In this document: piece by piece, positions 53,638 through 64,000 of the stretch
How positions within the stretch are numbered: position 1 is the first letter of the stretch
How the letters are laid out: the number at the start of each line of letters is the position of its first letter
NCBI GenBank assembly: GCA_002205965.3
Contig: NADL03000090.1
Coordinates: 124,001-188,000 of the forward strand
Reading direction: 5' to 3'
DNA from: Kappaphycus alvarezii
Lineage: Eukaryota; Rhodophyta; Florideophyceae; Gigartinales; Solieriaceae
DNA: 64,000 nt
Made by a program: the position numbers and the translations under genes
Notes under the pieces: generated by a model
Told to the model about the DNA's origin: nothing
Seen by the model: only the letters and a program-made list of their open reading frames with translations
Databases searched by the model: none

Positions 53638-55155
53638 ATTTGAGGTTTGTTGGTGTTGTTGGTGTTACTTAATTTCACGGCCATATTTTTCAAACATTAA
53701 AGCACCCCACTTTACCCCCCTTAAAATTTTCCTGATGAAAGTAGTAGCGCAGATGAGGCCTAATTTGAATAGCCACTGACATATTCTGCGTGAATGGTGA
53801 AAATTAGGGTGGTTTAATTCACTGTTTGATCAAATGGGGTGGTATTCTTAATTTTACTGATAAAGGCAATAGCGCAGACGAGGCCTAGAGTAATATGAGC
53901 CGCTGGGTTAATCGGGTAAATGGGGTGATTTACTTAAATGTTGGGGTCCATAAAATGGTATCGTATACTTACTTTTATCGATTAAGAGAACAGTTAATAG
54001 AGCTTGAGCTCAGTTTAGTGGCAGTAGCACAAATGGTAAAATTATTGATATTTTTCTGCTTTATCTTCTAGGGGCGCCTCAAATATGAAAAAATAATGTG
54101 CAAATCACGATTTAGTACCGTGTCATAAGAAAAAAGACAGATGAACAGATTTATTGAAGACTTGAAACTCGAAATACTGTACAAATGCAGCTCTGCATTA
54201 GGAAAAAGGCGGTTTTAGTCTGTATGCAGCAAGTCAATTCCGAAATATGCAGCTCTCCGTTGGTACAGTGCATCGCACCGACCTTCCCGCAAAACAGTAC
54301 TCTTTTGTTGGCTTCTTTCTCCATCACTCATGCCTATCTTGCCCGTCAGCACACTGCCATTGCTTTAAAAAATGCCTTTACAGACCCTTTTTTTCACCCA
54401 CATTGACATGATCTCAAGCTGCTTGTGCTCTGGCATTTTTGGCAGGAGCAGCAGAAGAGCGGGCAACTGAATGCAGAAAATTTAGCACGCAAAAACTTCT
54501 GAACTATAATAGTGAAGAGACTGATAGTCCTTTCCCGTTCTTTTACCCCTTCAATGATGCTGGGTGGTCCAGCAATATGAGAGAGACGATAAATTATCCG
54601 CCACCGAGTTTTGTGCTACACGAAATCACTGCTCCGGCTTTTTCATGAGCAACTACAATTTGCGCGGTGTGAGACGTTCGCATTTTACCAGCAAAGATTT
54701 TTTTCATTACAATTATCACACTTAAGTATCTCGGGGTCTGGGATTTTCTTTGGAAGATGTTTGGAGTCTCTGGTCCGACTTTAGAACGCACTGCTCAAGT
54801 TTTATTTATCTGAGATCTGCAACTGTTTACAATAAGTAAATTGTAAAACTGGGCGAAGATTCGAAGATTAGAACACTGAGAGGAGGTAAAAATCTTCAAG
54901 AGCTTCCCATATGCTCGTTACGCCACCAATGTCAATTTTCAGTAGTGCAATAGGCCTATTAGAAATATGAAAGAAGATAAGAAAAATTTAAGTGGTAAAA
55001 AAAAGTTAGATGGACTAAAAGTTGAAGTGTAAATGGTACCGATTGAATTAGCAATAGGACGCAGGTCGTTGTTCCCAGATTCAGTTGCAGACATAGAAAT
55101 TACGCATCAATTGGTTGGTATGCATGGATCGGAATGCTAAAAAAGGACCACAGCG
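53638..55155. other. AT-rich region with degenerate tandem-like repeats, no gene
   Basis: The motif GATGAAAG.A.TAGCGCAGA.GAGGCCTA occurs near 53735 and 53865 and, before the Copia insertion, near 49780. The spacing of about 130 bp in the 53.7-53.95 kb part suggests an old tandem array. Confidence 0.5.
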
Positions 55156-55509
55156 ATGGATTTTGAAGATGATGGTATTGTTTGTGTTGCATATAAAGGG
55201 ACTTGGGTCACTGTTGTGGACAACGGATATCAGGGGTTAATGGATTTTCGGGATTCGTGCACCCGCACAAAAAGGCCCGCAATGGTGACCTTACTGGGAA
55301 TCACAGGCGTTCAACAAAAAAATTTGCATTGGAAAGGATTATTGTTGATTCTTTTGGACGTTTATATGGATCGTGTACTGTGTTGTGGAGCAAGTACAGA
55401 TGAAATTCAAAGCTCTACTGTGAGATGTTCAGTCTGTGCTTTGACTAACAAGCATATTTTTTATAGAGCTCGCTTCTTGCATCCGACTATCTACTGTTTA
55501 ATCAAGTGA
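55156..55509 (+). pseudogene. Possible Harbinger-like transposase fragment
   Basis: VAYKGTWVTVVDNGYQGLMDF resembles the segment around the second catalytic Asp in a PIF/Harbinger-like subfamily (ga...i.DNGY..w). The 117-residue frame continues without a clear match, and no other part of an element is visible. Confidence 0.35.
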
Positions 55510-57205
55510 ACAAATGATTTTATGCAATTGCAGACGAGTTAGTTGCGAATCGAGCAAGATTGTAGGCGAAATATCGAAATAAGCGTTGCAGAAGGGAGTA
55601 TGCGCAGTACAGATCAATTGTGCCCGCGCTGTATCCGTTAAGTGCTGAAACTCTAGAGGAGTGACTTTTTAGTAGTTTTTACCATTTTTCGGATACAACC
55701 AGCTGCTGCTTGGTAAATCCGATTTGCTGCCCAAGTGTTTTTTTCGTTATGTTTTTTTTTCGCTGTACGATTGAGGTTGAATAATTACGTATTTAGCGGA
55801 CATCTGTGTTTGAGACCTACTGTTTACTGCGATTGATGCAAAGGTTAATGCATGATTACTGTATAAAGTTGCGTTCAAACCACGTGGCAGGACATGGAAA
55901 GTAAGTTCTGCGGCGTTTCCACCTACTAGAAAGGGGGGAATATGGATTTTGTTACTGAACTAGAAATTAGTTGGTATCCCAGTCAACAAGCAGGCAGGCT
56001 TTGAGTTGTGTGCATATCGTTGAATGAGAATCGCCATCAAGCTGGAATATTGCTCCAAATCTCGGCTTGATACCGATCGGGCTACCTTATTGATGTGAAA
56101 AATCGCACCTGGATGTCACCCTCCGAGCGTGGCGATAGGAATTGGGGAGGGTCTCCTCCCACAAGGTAATCCCGATATAAGCCTCTCGTATTTTCGTCGA
56201 ATGTACGCATTTTTCTGCGTTCAAGCTCGTAATGAGGTTAAGTACGTTCGGGATCACTCGTGTTCAGCGCAAAAAAGTAGTATTATAACTGAAGAGGGGT
56301 GGCTGGGTCCGGACGAAGGTACAATTGAAATACGATATGTGACCAGTCTACGGTGTACGGTTTTCATTATTTTATCACTTTTATAGGTATGGAAAACGCT
56401 ATGAAGTCCCTAAACTCTATTTTTATCGATAAACTGAGTTCCGCGTGTTGCAGGACACAAAATATTACAGACGCCGCACATTTGTTCAAAATAACGTAGC
56501 TATGCTTCTGATACAATCGATTCATCACTTCTCCATTAGAGCACCGGCTGGGAGACGCGGAAGCTGCCCGTTTTTCTGTATGACATTGGATGATGTCTCA
56601 GAGAGTAATCCAAGCGAGTCAATAGCTAGCGGCACAAAAATCCATCCTAGCCTCGATCACCCCTAGGTCCCTCTTCTTCCGCTTTTTTGCTGCATTGGAA
56701 TCGGATCGCCCTTTTCGTTCTTTACGTTGGCGCGAAGCGGATCTACTTCAGCGGGCTCTCGGTCATCAAGCTTGGGCTTGATAAAATTATCAAATTCGTG
56801 AATTATGTCCGAGAGACAATTTAGAATGGCGTCACTAATGCCATTGCTACTGTGATCAGCTGAAGTGACCATGATCGGTTCGGTAAGATAGCAACTGGTA
56901 AGTTCATGTCGTGCTATTTAGATTGTGGTTCTTTCAATCCTCTGTGGATGAAACTTTCTGACTTGTGGCTCTCTTGCTCCAGCTCTCCTGCTCCCTCGTG
57001 GGTTGCACTACTTCTATAGTTCGGTTTTAAGTCATAGTTTTATAATAGAAGCAGTTCAGGGCTCAAGTTGAGACCGAAATACTTCCATGAATTATACTGT
57101 CTGCGTCTACTTAATGCCTGGTAAGGAGGTAATTCTATAAAGACAGAAATCCAAAAATAATCCGATTACCGATCCGAAGTTCAGAACATCGATTCTGAAA
57201 CATCT
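55510..57205. other. AT-rich region, no gene seen
   Basis: Frames of 60-85 codons at 56129-56386 and 56445-56666 show no recognisable motif. Confidence 0.45.
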
Positions 57206-57740
57206 CTAGTGAGTGGAGTGCCCGTGACGGGCCACAACGGCTCTACATTTCCGTGCTACTATTGACATATAGCTCTTCTGGAATGGAGAGGATAAGATGA
57301 TGCCGTAGGCCACTGGACGGGACGCTCGTTGTTTCAGACCGCGGATGCACCAGAATATATGCAGGTCGCGCATTGAGTCCAGGAGGTAGGTACTTAATCT
57401 TGTATTGGACCCCAACTCCTGCTACCTCATATATATCCCGCCCGAATAATTTCACCATTGCCGTGTGTCGGGTGGTCCACCCGAAACCTTTTCTACACAC
57501 ATCTGCAGCATGGTCTCTGTGGGTGACTCGAACAGACCTCCCGACCTGGGGAGATACTGTATGGTATCTCTCCAGATCATATAATGTTAAGCACTTTACA
57601 CTTAACACACGCCACAGTACGGTATATATTGTACTATATATGCTGTACAGTACTGTATCTTTCGTGCATGAATAGAAAAAAGTAGGTTCCGCTTGGCAGG
57701 ACAGACCGCAACAGGCATTACAGTACCCTCGGGAATCCAA
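57206..57740 (-). pseudogene. R2-type LINE tail fragment
   Basis: Minus strand: HAADVCRKGFGWTTRHTAMVKLFGRDI, GVGVQYKIKYLPPGLNARPAYILVHP, then in a shifted frame VAYGIILSSPFQKSYM. It aligns residue by residue with FCKNGLGWTNRHNAVVKVFGRQL and the following part of the 30-kb copy. In the nuclease motif the Asp of RP(V)D is Tyr here. TACAGTACTGTA lies at its 5' end near 57644. Confidence 0.65.
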
Positions 57741-57964
57741 TGGCCTGTTCTACCAGTACATTATGTAGTATGGTATTATTGGCTACTGAGCTACTGTTCT
57801 TAGTGATAAGCCGTCGTATCCGTGGATCCATGTATCCATGGGATATTAGACAGCTTTCTTTGAAGGTTAGCGGCTGCCGTGTTTTTGTGCTTCATAGTTG
57901 CCAGATATAATAATCATATGTGCAGAACATGAAACGTCGGCGCACTAAGTGCTGAGAGCATTTG

Positions 57965-58282
57965 TGTCGTTGTGAGACAACCCGAGTATGATGAGGGTAA
58001 TGGCGGATTATCAAATGCAATACGAAGCACTCGCGATTTTATTAGAGACAGAGGATGACTGCAAATGAAGAGCTTCACTAAAGGAAGGCATTGAGCGAGG
58101 GCTAAACAGTATGTGTGGCAATAAAGGATAGAACTGCGGGCCTTCCCTAGGGATAGGAGAAGGTAGACGGTATCTGGTCCGATTTATCTCCTTTGCAACA
58201 CAGACCTAATTCATAAATTACCTGTCTTATTTGATAGGTACTATAGCCTATAACTGCATATTTATTGTATGAAATATCTTTT
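57965..58282 (+). repeat. 5' LTR of the 58-64 kb Copia fossil
   Basis: Begins TGTCGTTGTGAGA. Shared internal landmarks with the 3' LTR are GAAGGCATTGA.CGAGGG, GGGCTAAACAGTATG and AACTGCATATTT. The right edge is approximate. Confidence 0.78.
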
Positions 58283-61200
58283 GTGACGCTAGAGAAAGTC
58301 AGTTATGGGCCAAGGGGCCACAGATATCTCAGCAAGAAACCTCACCGAGGCAACAGGCCTTACGCCTTTTAGCGATGAACAAGAATACAAATCTGATGTG
58401 AAATTATGGATAGAATATGTCAAGGACTTGGCAATCGGAAGAGATAGTAAAGCGAAAAGAGTTTCGAATGGATATATATACGCCTTTTATGCCAGAATAG
58501 ATGATAGATATTACAAGATATCATAAAGTAATACAATCGCAAATCGTGTTGGGCAGCTTGACTTTAGCGCCACGGGACAGCAAAGAAGTGCTGACATATA
58601 AAGAATACAACGAGATAGTCGATAAAATGCCGTCGACCGTCGCAAAAGAATCACCCACCGACGTCTGCGAGGCGTTTTTCAACACAGATGCAGCTATTTA
58701 TAACTGAAAAAGAGGATCGGGGAGGGGATATAAGGAGTATATAGATCTCTTCAGGGAAGTAGCTCAGGAGCACATGATGAACTGCTTTCAGAGAGCACAT
58801 CAAGAAAAGCAGTACATGGCTTTCATCCTGCTGGAAAACGCCAGGGCCTCTGAATCCAATTACAGTAACATATTATCCATCCTCATTATCCAGAATAAGG
58901 TCCAGAGCGGCTCTCAGTCTACAAGTGGATTTGTATCGGATAGGGGGATGACAAAATTCTACTCCTATCTAGTGCTGTGCTCGAAAAAATTGCCTGAAAT
59001 CGCAGGTAGCAATGATTCTCAGATCCAAAACGATAAAGAAATCCTTTTTAAAGAGGATCTTAATAAAGCTAAGACAGGAATATCACAGCTAATGAAACGT
59101 ATCATGTCTTTTGATCGCGCCACTCAGTCTTTGAAATTTGGCCTGGAAGATGATTATAGCGCAGTTACTGACTTTAGAGCCGACTTTAGAACCGATGTAC
59201 GCATTACAGACGAAGATAATACCAAACCATTCAACTGATAGCCCCGCTGAGAGTTAAAGGGCGCGTGCGACGTTTAAAATCAATTATAAGTGTGGCGAAT
59301 GTGGCCTTAAGGGTCATTGAGCACGAAATAAAGAATTTACTCCATATGAAAACTACTCAACAACTACTCGAAGTGGCGAAAAGGCACCAAAAGAAAGGAT
59401 ATTGCAAGGGAAGAGAACCATTCCAAAAAAGTAGTGAGGCTACAAGAAGCGCTTAGATGAGGCTTAATCTGACGAAGACAAAGAAGGAACTCACCGCAGC
59501 TTCTTTCGGAATAAGTCTCGGTCATCAAAAAAATGAGAGATCCGAATCCGATGTACGAACTCGAGTCTCCTATATCCATTGAATGTATTGAAACTTCCTC
59601 AAGCATGCAAAACTTCCTAGAGATAGATGTGGGCATAATGGTTCCCCAAGGAGAACTGATGCACTGCTGGGGTGAGGAAATAATTAAACCTAAAGCAATC
59701 GTAAGATCCTGACAAGAAACTTTCCTAGACCTTTATAAGCTACCGTAAACGGTTTCATTCGCACTGATTCCAAACTACGCATCTATTATAGTTGGTCTGG
59801 ATGTATGTAAAAATACTATCTAGTATTACAAGTATTCCATTCTTCTCCACTGAGCGGCCGTCAGATAATACCTTCTAAATATTCGATATGTACGGTTCAA
59901 GCGATCAAAATAAATTCCAAACCACATCTCTCAAGGTCCAGCAATTGAATGCGAAGGAAAAATGCATCGTTGCCTTGATATAGACAAATTTGATCGTGAA
60001 ATCTAGACGTAACCCCAAGATTTTCGCGGCACGGACTCATAGACTCAAGCACGCTTCGGCAGGGAAGGTGAAGTTTATATAACAGCTGAGTGGTATAAAT
60101 GATGCAGGCATCTCTAGGGGGATTGAAAAGGTCAACGAAGCGTGTTTCATTTGCGCACGCACTTGATACCCCTCTCTTAGCACTAAGATATCCCTGTCTC
60201 ACTTTAAAGAGTCTTTCAACGTGTAGATACAGATTTAATTTACCTTTGAAATAATCTGTGAGCAGAATCGTGCACCACTGATCACTAGAGATAGTGGTAC
60301 TTCATTTCCAGAAGGGCTCATTGCAAAAGGCAAAAACATCGAATCGATATGCTCTCTTAAAGTCATACTGGATAATGAGACATGGTGCAACAGTCGCTTT
60401 TTCTGCCGATAAAGAATACAGTGAAGGGAAGCTACGATCCTTTCTCGATGCTCACAACGTTAAATTTAAGGAAATTACCACTCTTCATCGCAGTAAGAAT
60501 AAAATCGTACAGCACCAACTCCGGACTATCAAGGCCATAATCAGGAAACTATACATTGAGACGCATTTGTCTTCTGGGCGGCCTTGAGCCGGCTTTCTTG
60601 GGAAACTTAAGAGGTACTACTGTTCACCATGTAGGATATTCCGGGCCACAACCGACCACATCTTTCAAATACTAAATCACCTCACATTTGTCATCTTGAG
60701 ATTTACTCATATAGTCCAGATCAGATCGTTACAAGGGTTATATTACTTTCGAAATTCTTCTAATGTTGAGTATAATAAGCACTTTCTAGCTGGAGAGAGG
60801 GTATCAGCCGTCTATCTCCGGTGTCTCCGCGAAGTTAGACCATCAATAGCTCCTCACGGCACATGTCGAACAGTGCGCTAAACTTGGGGTTCACCACACA
60901 ATGAAGGCTAACTACAGCAGAACCTAATCCAAACTCGCTTACCGACCTGGAGATCGCGTGTGGGTTTGGTATAAGTTTTGGAGCAGAAACGAACGTAACG
61001 AGTGGATTTGAGCTCCGGTAAAGGGCAAGTTTCCCCACTATCTGGAAGCGCGACGCATCAATGACGATAATACTGTCGATTAACCACCTTTGAGGCTAGC
61101 ATGTGAAGACTGCCGACTAGCACTAGCACCACAATCCCCGCTGCCAAGGGAGCTCATGAGCAGCTCTATCGAGGAATAACTTTCTGGTTCGGTGGACCGG

Positions 61201-63443
61201 GGAGAGATGGATATTTACGTGACGGATCCCCGCGAGGATCTACCAATTTATTACCTGTCAACCAAAATACCAGAAGGAGTACATCCCCGTGTTATGAGAA
61301 CATGCGCTCACGGAGCGGCGCGACCAAAGGACGAATATTCGTAGCTGGATAAATAAACATTATTGACTACTGATAAACATACGGAACACAGAAAGGATGG
61401 GGCCAACGGTACTATTCGATCTGATTCTCTGATGGAAATGGACAAGACAATCGAATGGATTACGGGTCCGAAGGCTCCACTCCAGGTACTACAAACAGAT
61501 AAGCCTACAATATTAGATGAAATGTTCGAATGGGTAGGCTCTCAACAAGTCTGGAGAAAAAGTTAGAGTTGGCACCCTCTTAGGTCTTAAACAAGGCCCA
61601 TGTATCCAAGCATGAGTTCGACTGGTCAGCGGCATACGGTGAGTTCGAGGAATGTTAAGTATCCAATGACGCGAATGTATTAGGCGCCCATGCGGCATAT
61701 AAAGTAAAAGTGGATGAACAAGGTGATCGCAAGCTTAAAGCGAGAATATTACCGCATGGAAACGAAGATGAAGAGAATGGGAGCATTCGAGAGGACTCAT
61801 TCAGTGCGCAACTGGTAATGGTACGCCCTCTTTTGTAACTAGTTACCTTTCTGGGTTTTCCATCAATCCATTGACATCAGGGCAGCATATCGTCAGAGTG
61901 GTCCTGTTAAGAGATGCATATTCGTAAGATCTCCTAAAGAACGAGTAAATACCTATGGAAGCTGCTGAAGTTGCCCTACGGAATATTCGAGGGCGGTAGG
62001 CAATGGATGCTGAGGGTAGAACATTGGATGTTCTCATCTGCTTGTATGAAGAGGATCTTCGGCATAAGCCAGGTATTTGTGAGACGAAATGATAGTGGTT
62101 CAATCATAGTGCACTTCGTCACAATTAGCGTCGAATTCCTCATCGCAAATGTGTTACCAGACGTGGAAAAGTTCATGACAGACCTCCAAAAAGTTTAATA
62201 GTTGGAAACATTGTACATGGACACGGGTTTGAAGGATGTGATATCAACGGGCACGGTGACGGCGGCGTGAGCACGAGAATGGACAATTATTGGAGATAGA
62301 TGAACCACATAAGGATTTTGAGGAACAGAAGGAAGTCTACTTAATCCTTGGCAACGGTTGATGAGACAATCAGGTACCAGAGTCTAGCAGGTACTATACT
62401 TTATCTAGAAACTTTTGTCTTTCCGCAGGCGTCCCTGGTTATACCGCTCATGTAGCAACACCTGTAAGGATTTATATTCTCGCATATGATAGAGGCGAAT
62501 GACATGGTCCGAAAGTTTAGAAAATTACACCCCGTCATCCTTTTTTCGAAGGTCAAATCGGTTAGCAAGGTTGTACTTACAACTTTCTCGGATGTTGCAC
62601 ATCCCAAAGACAGAGAATTTGACCAGATCAGAATTTTATCGGGAATCCTATCACGGAGTTGAAGGGGTTGGAAAGACATATATAATCTTATCGACTGGAG
62701 TTCTCATAAACAAGCCAGAGTGACCTATTCTCCATATGGTGCTAAGATATTCGCTGCGCCTTCATCAAACGATTGAGAATATTATGTGAAATACGCGATA
62801 GAAACTCTCTTTTCAGACTATTCTATTAACTGTGAGCTCAATTTAGATAGTAGGGTGTTATGGAATACTATTAATACACTACAGGAGGGCAAATAATGAA
62901 TATTACAACAAACGGTTCAGCATATCAGAAACAGCTTCGAAAGAAAGAAGGCAAATGTCGTAGGCTGGACCCCGGGTCCGGAAAATCTCTTCAAAGCTTT
63001 GAAGAAGAGGAATAATAATATGTGGGGTCAGCTGAGCAGAAAATTCGCCAGTGTTCTGCTAGACGTTCAGACGCATCTTGGAAAGAGCGTTGATAATGTA
63101 ATGTGGTGGAAACAATTTACGGGAGTAATTAGTTAGCTCCTTTACGGATCACTACGAATGGTGGGAGTTTCAGATATACGAATAATATGCGTAAAACATG
63201 CACAGGTGGTACACTGAGTGCTGGGAAAATAAGTAGAAAGGCTATTGAATAGTCACGCCGGCTTTTGGAACGTGACGATCGTTGCTAAGCGATGCGAGCG
63301 TGCTGGGCTACTTGATTTTTTCCCAGGTGAGCTCTGACCCATCAGCTGTCTTTCGGCGGCCGGCGGATATGTTCATTAAATAGCATACTTGAAAATAGAA
63401 CGAGAAAATCAATTCGCTTCAGGAGAGATGCTGACAGCAGCGT

Positions 63444-63516
63444 GCCCCCAGTGGCAGAGCGAGTAGTCTTCTAAATTTGGCCCGGGGACCCTGAGTTCGA
63501 TTCATGTCAGTGACGC
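63444..63516 (+). repeat. tRNA-like sequence with A and B boxes
   Basis: TGGCAGAGCGAG at 63452-63463 (A box) and GAGTTCGATTC at 63493-63503 (B box) are spaced as in a tRNA; the loop CTTCTAA would give anticodon TCT. The acceptor ends do not pair, so it is not a functional tRNA. It lies between the Copia RNase H region and the polypurine tract, so it is probably a SINE head inserted there. Confidence 0.45.
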
Positions 63517-63610
63517 AGGCATGACCTAGGTGGCAAATAGCCCTCAGAGAGGGGACATTTTTGCCCTACAAGCTATTTTTAAACGTGTCAAATAAACCCG
63601 CAGCTAAACC

Positions 63611-63626
63611 AAAAAAGGAAAAAGGG
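63611..63626 (+). promoter_or_regulatory. Polypurine tract of the 58-64 kb Copia fossil
   Basis: AAAAAAGGAAAAAGGG, 17 bp before the start of the 3' LTR, in the place where plus-strand DNA priming occurs in this family. Confidence 0.55.
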
Positions 63627-63643
63627 TTATTTCCCCCATTTCG

Positions 63644-63963
63644 TGTCGTTTTGAGAAAACGCGAGTGTTATGAGGGTAACGAAGGATAAGAAAATGCATT
63701 ACGAAGCAATTGTAGTTATATTATAGATAGAAGATGATTTTAAATGCAGAGGTTTACTTGAGGAAGGCATTGATTGAGGGCTAAACAGTATGCGCGTCAA
63801 CAAAAGGTAGAACGACGGACCTCCTCTGGAGATAGGAGAAAGTAGCCGGTATCTTATGCCGATTTATTTACTTTGCAGCAAAGACCTTCTACCCATATCA
63901 GCAGTCACAGCTGATCGAACTAGAACATCTAACTGCATATTTTCTGTATAAAGCATTTTTCAG
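63644..63963 (+). repeat. 3' LTR of the 58-64 kb Copia fossil
   Basis: Begins TGTCGTTTTGAGA. It lies just inside the window end, with only about 37 bp of flank visible, so a target duplication could not be checked. Confidence 0.78.
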
Positions 63964-64000
63964 GATCGCCAAATCAAAAATACCGTACACTGGTCGGTCG

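Larger units (their letters stand above)
57965..63963 (+). mobile_element. Copia (Ty1-type) retrotransposon fossil with both LTRs
   Basis: LTRs lie at about 57965-58282 and 63644-63963. Parts in order: gag (about 58305-59240) with a zinc knuckle near 59288-59315 (CGECGLKGH), a protease-like stretch (about 59.5-59.8 kb), integrase (about 60.3-60.6 kb, LRSFLDAHNVKFKEI), reverse transcriptase (about 61.9-62.2 kb, YGIFEGGRQWMLRVEHW) and RNase H (about 62.4-63.1 kb). A purine-rich tract precedes the 3' LTR. It is broken a dozen or more times. The LTRs have diverged considerably, so it is old. Confidence 0.8.

Noticed and set aside
63444-63516. Functional tRNA gene
   Set aside because: A and B boxes are present but the acceptor stem does not pair. 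No other tRNA or rRNA gene was recognised in the window.

Overview
Eukaryotic DNA from a compact-gene microbial eukaryote (early-diverging fungus or fungus-like protist; the sequence does not let me name the lineage). Evidence for this: a mitochondrial SAM50 gene, a vacuolar-type CAX exchanger and a LARP protein with a La motif, very short introns (about 34 to 80 nt), no operon structure, and a wide range of eukaryotic transposons (Tc1/mariner, PIF/Harbinger with its Myb-like partner, piggyBac-like, Copia, Gypsy, R2-type LINE tails). Short TACTGTACAGTA-type palindromes are scattered through nearly all the GC-richer intergenic DNA.

Layout. 1-9.2 kb is a gene-dense, GC-rich host island: SAM50 (minus, cut by the window edge), a secreted Cys-rich protein (plus), a large secreted or single-pass membrane protein (minus, one 34-nt intron), a CAX Ca2+/H+ exchanger (plus, one short intron) and a LARP (plus). 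9.2-14.5 kb holds decayed repeats, a Tc1 element and LINE tails. 14.5-18.2 kb is an AT-rich Copia fossil. 18.2-19.4 kb repeats sequence found just after the LARP gene. 19.7-22.1 kb is a PIF/Harbinger fossil with both its proteins. 22-28 kb is AT-rich and mostly unreadable. 28-29 kb is a piggyBac-like remnant. 30-30.8 kb is a LINE tail. 31.3-38.1 kb is a Gypsy fossil with three LTRs, next to an 870-bp inverted repeat. 39.2-41.7 kb is a second host island with two convergent paralogous secreted proteins. 44-49.3 kb is a nest of LINE tails in both orientations. 49.8-53.6 kb and 58-64 kb are two more Copia fossils with both LTRs.

Most notable: each arm of the 35.8-37.9 kb inverted repeat carries an ORF whose first 27 residues align without gaps to the N-terminal tail of histone H3 (K4, R8, S10, T11, R17, K23, R26 and K27 kept), followed by a domain I do not recognise and no visible histone fold. 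Second is a gapless five-cysteine secreted paralog pair at 39.25 and 41.16 kb. At least four of the eight or so host-like genes encode predicted secreted or membrane proteins of unknown family, separated by transposon-rich AT-rich DNA. That resembles the two-compartment genomes of some parasites, but this is an inference from one window.
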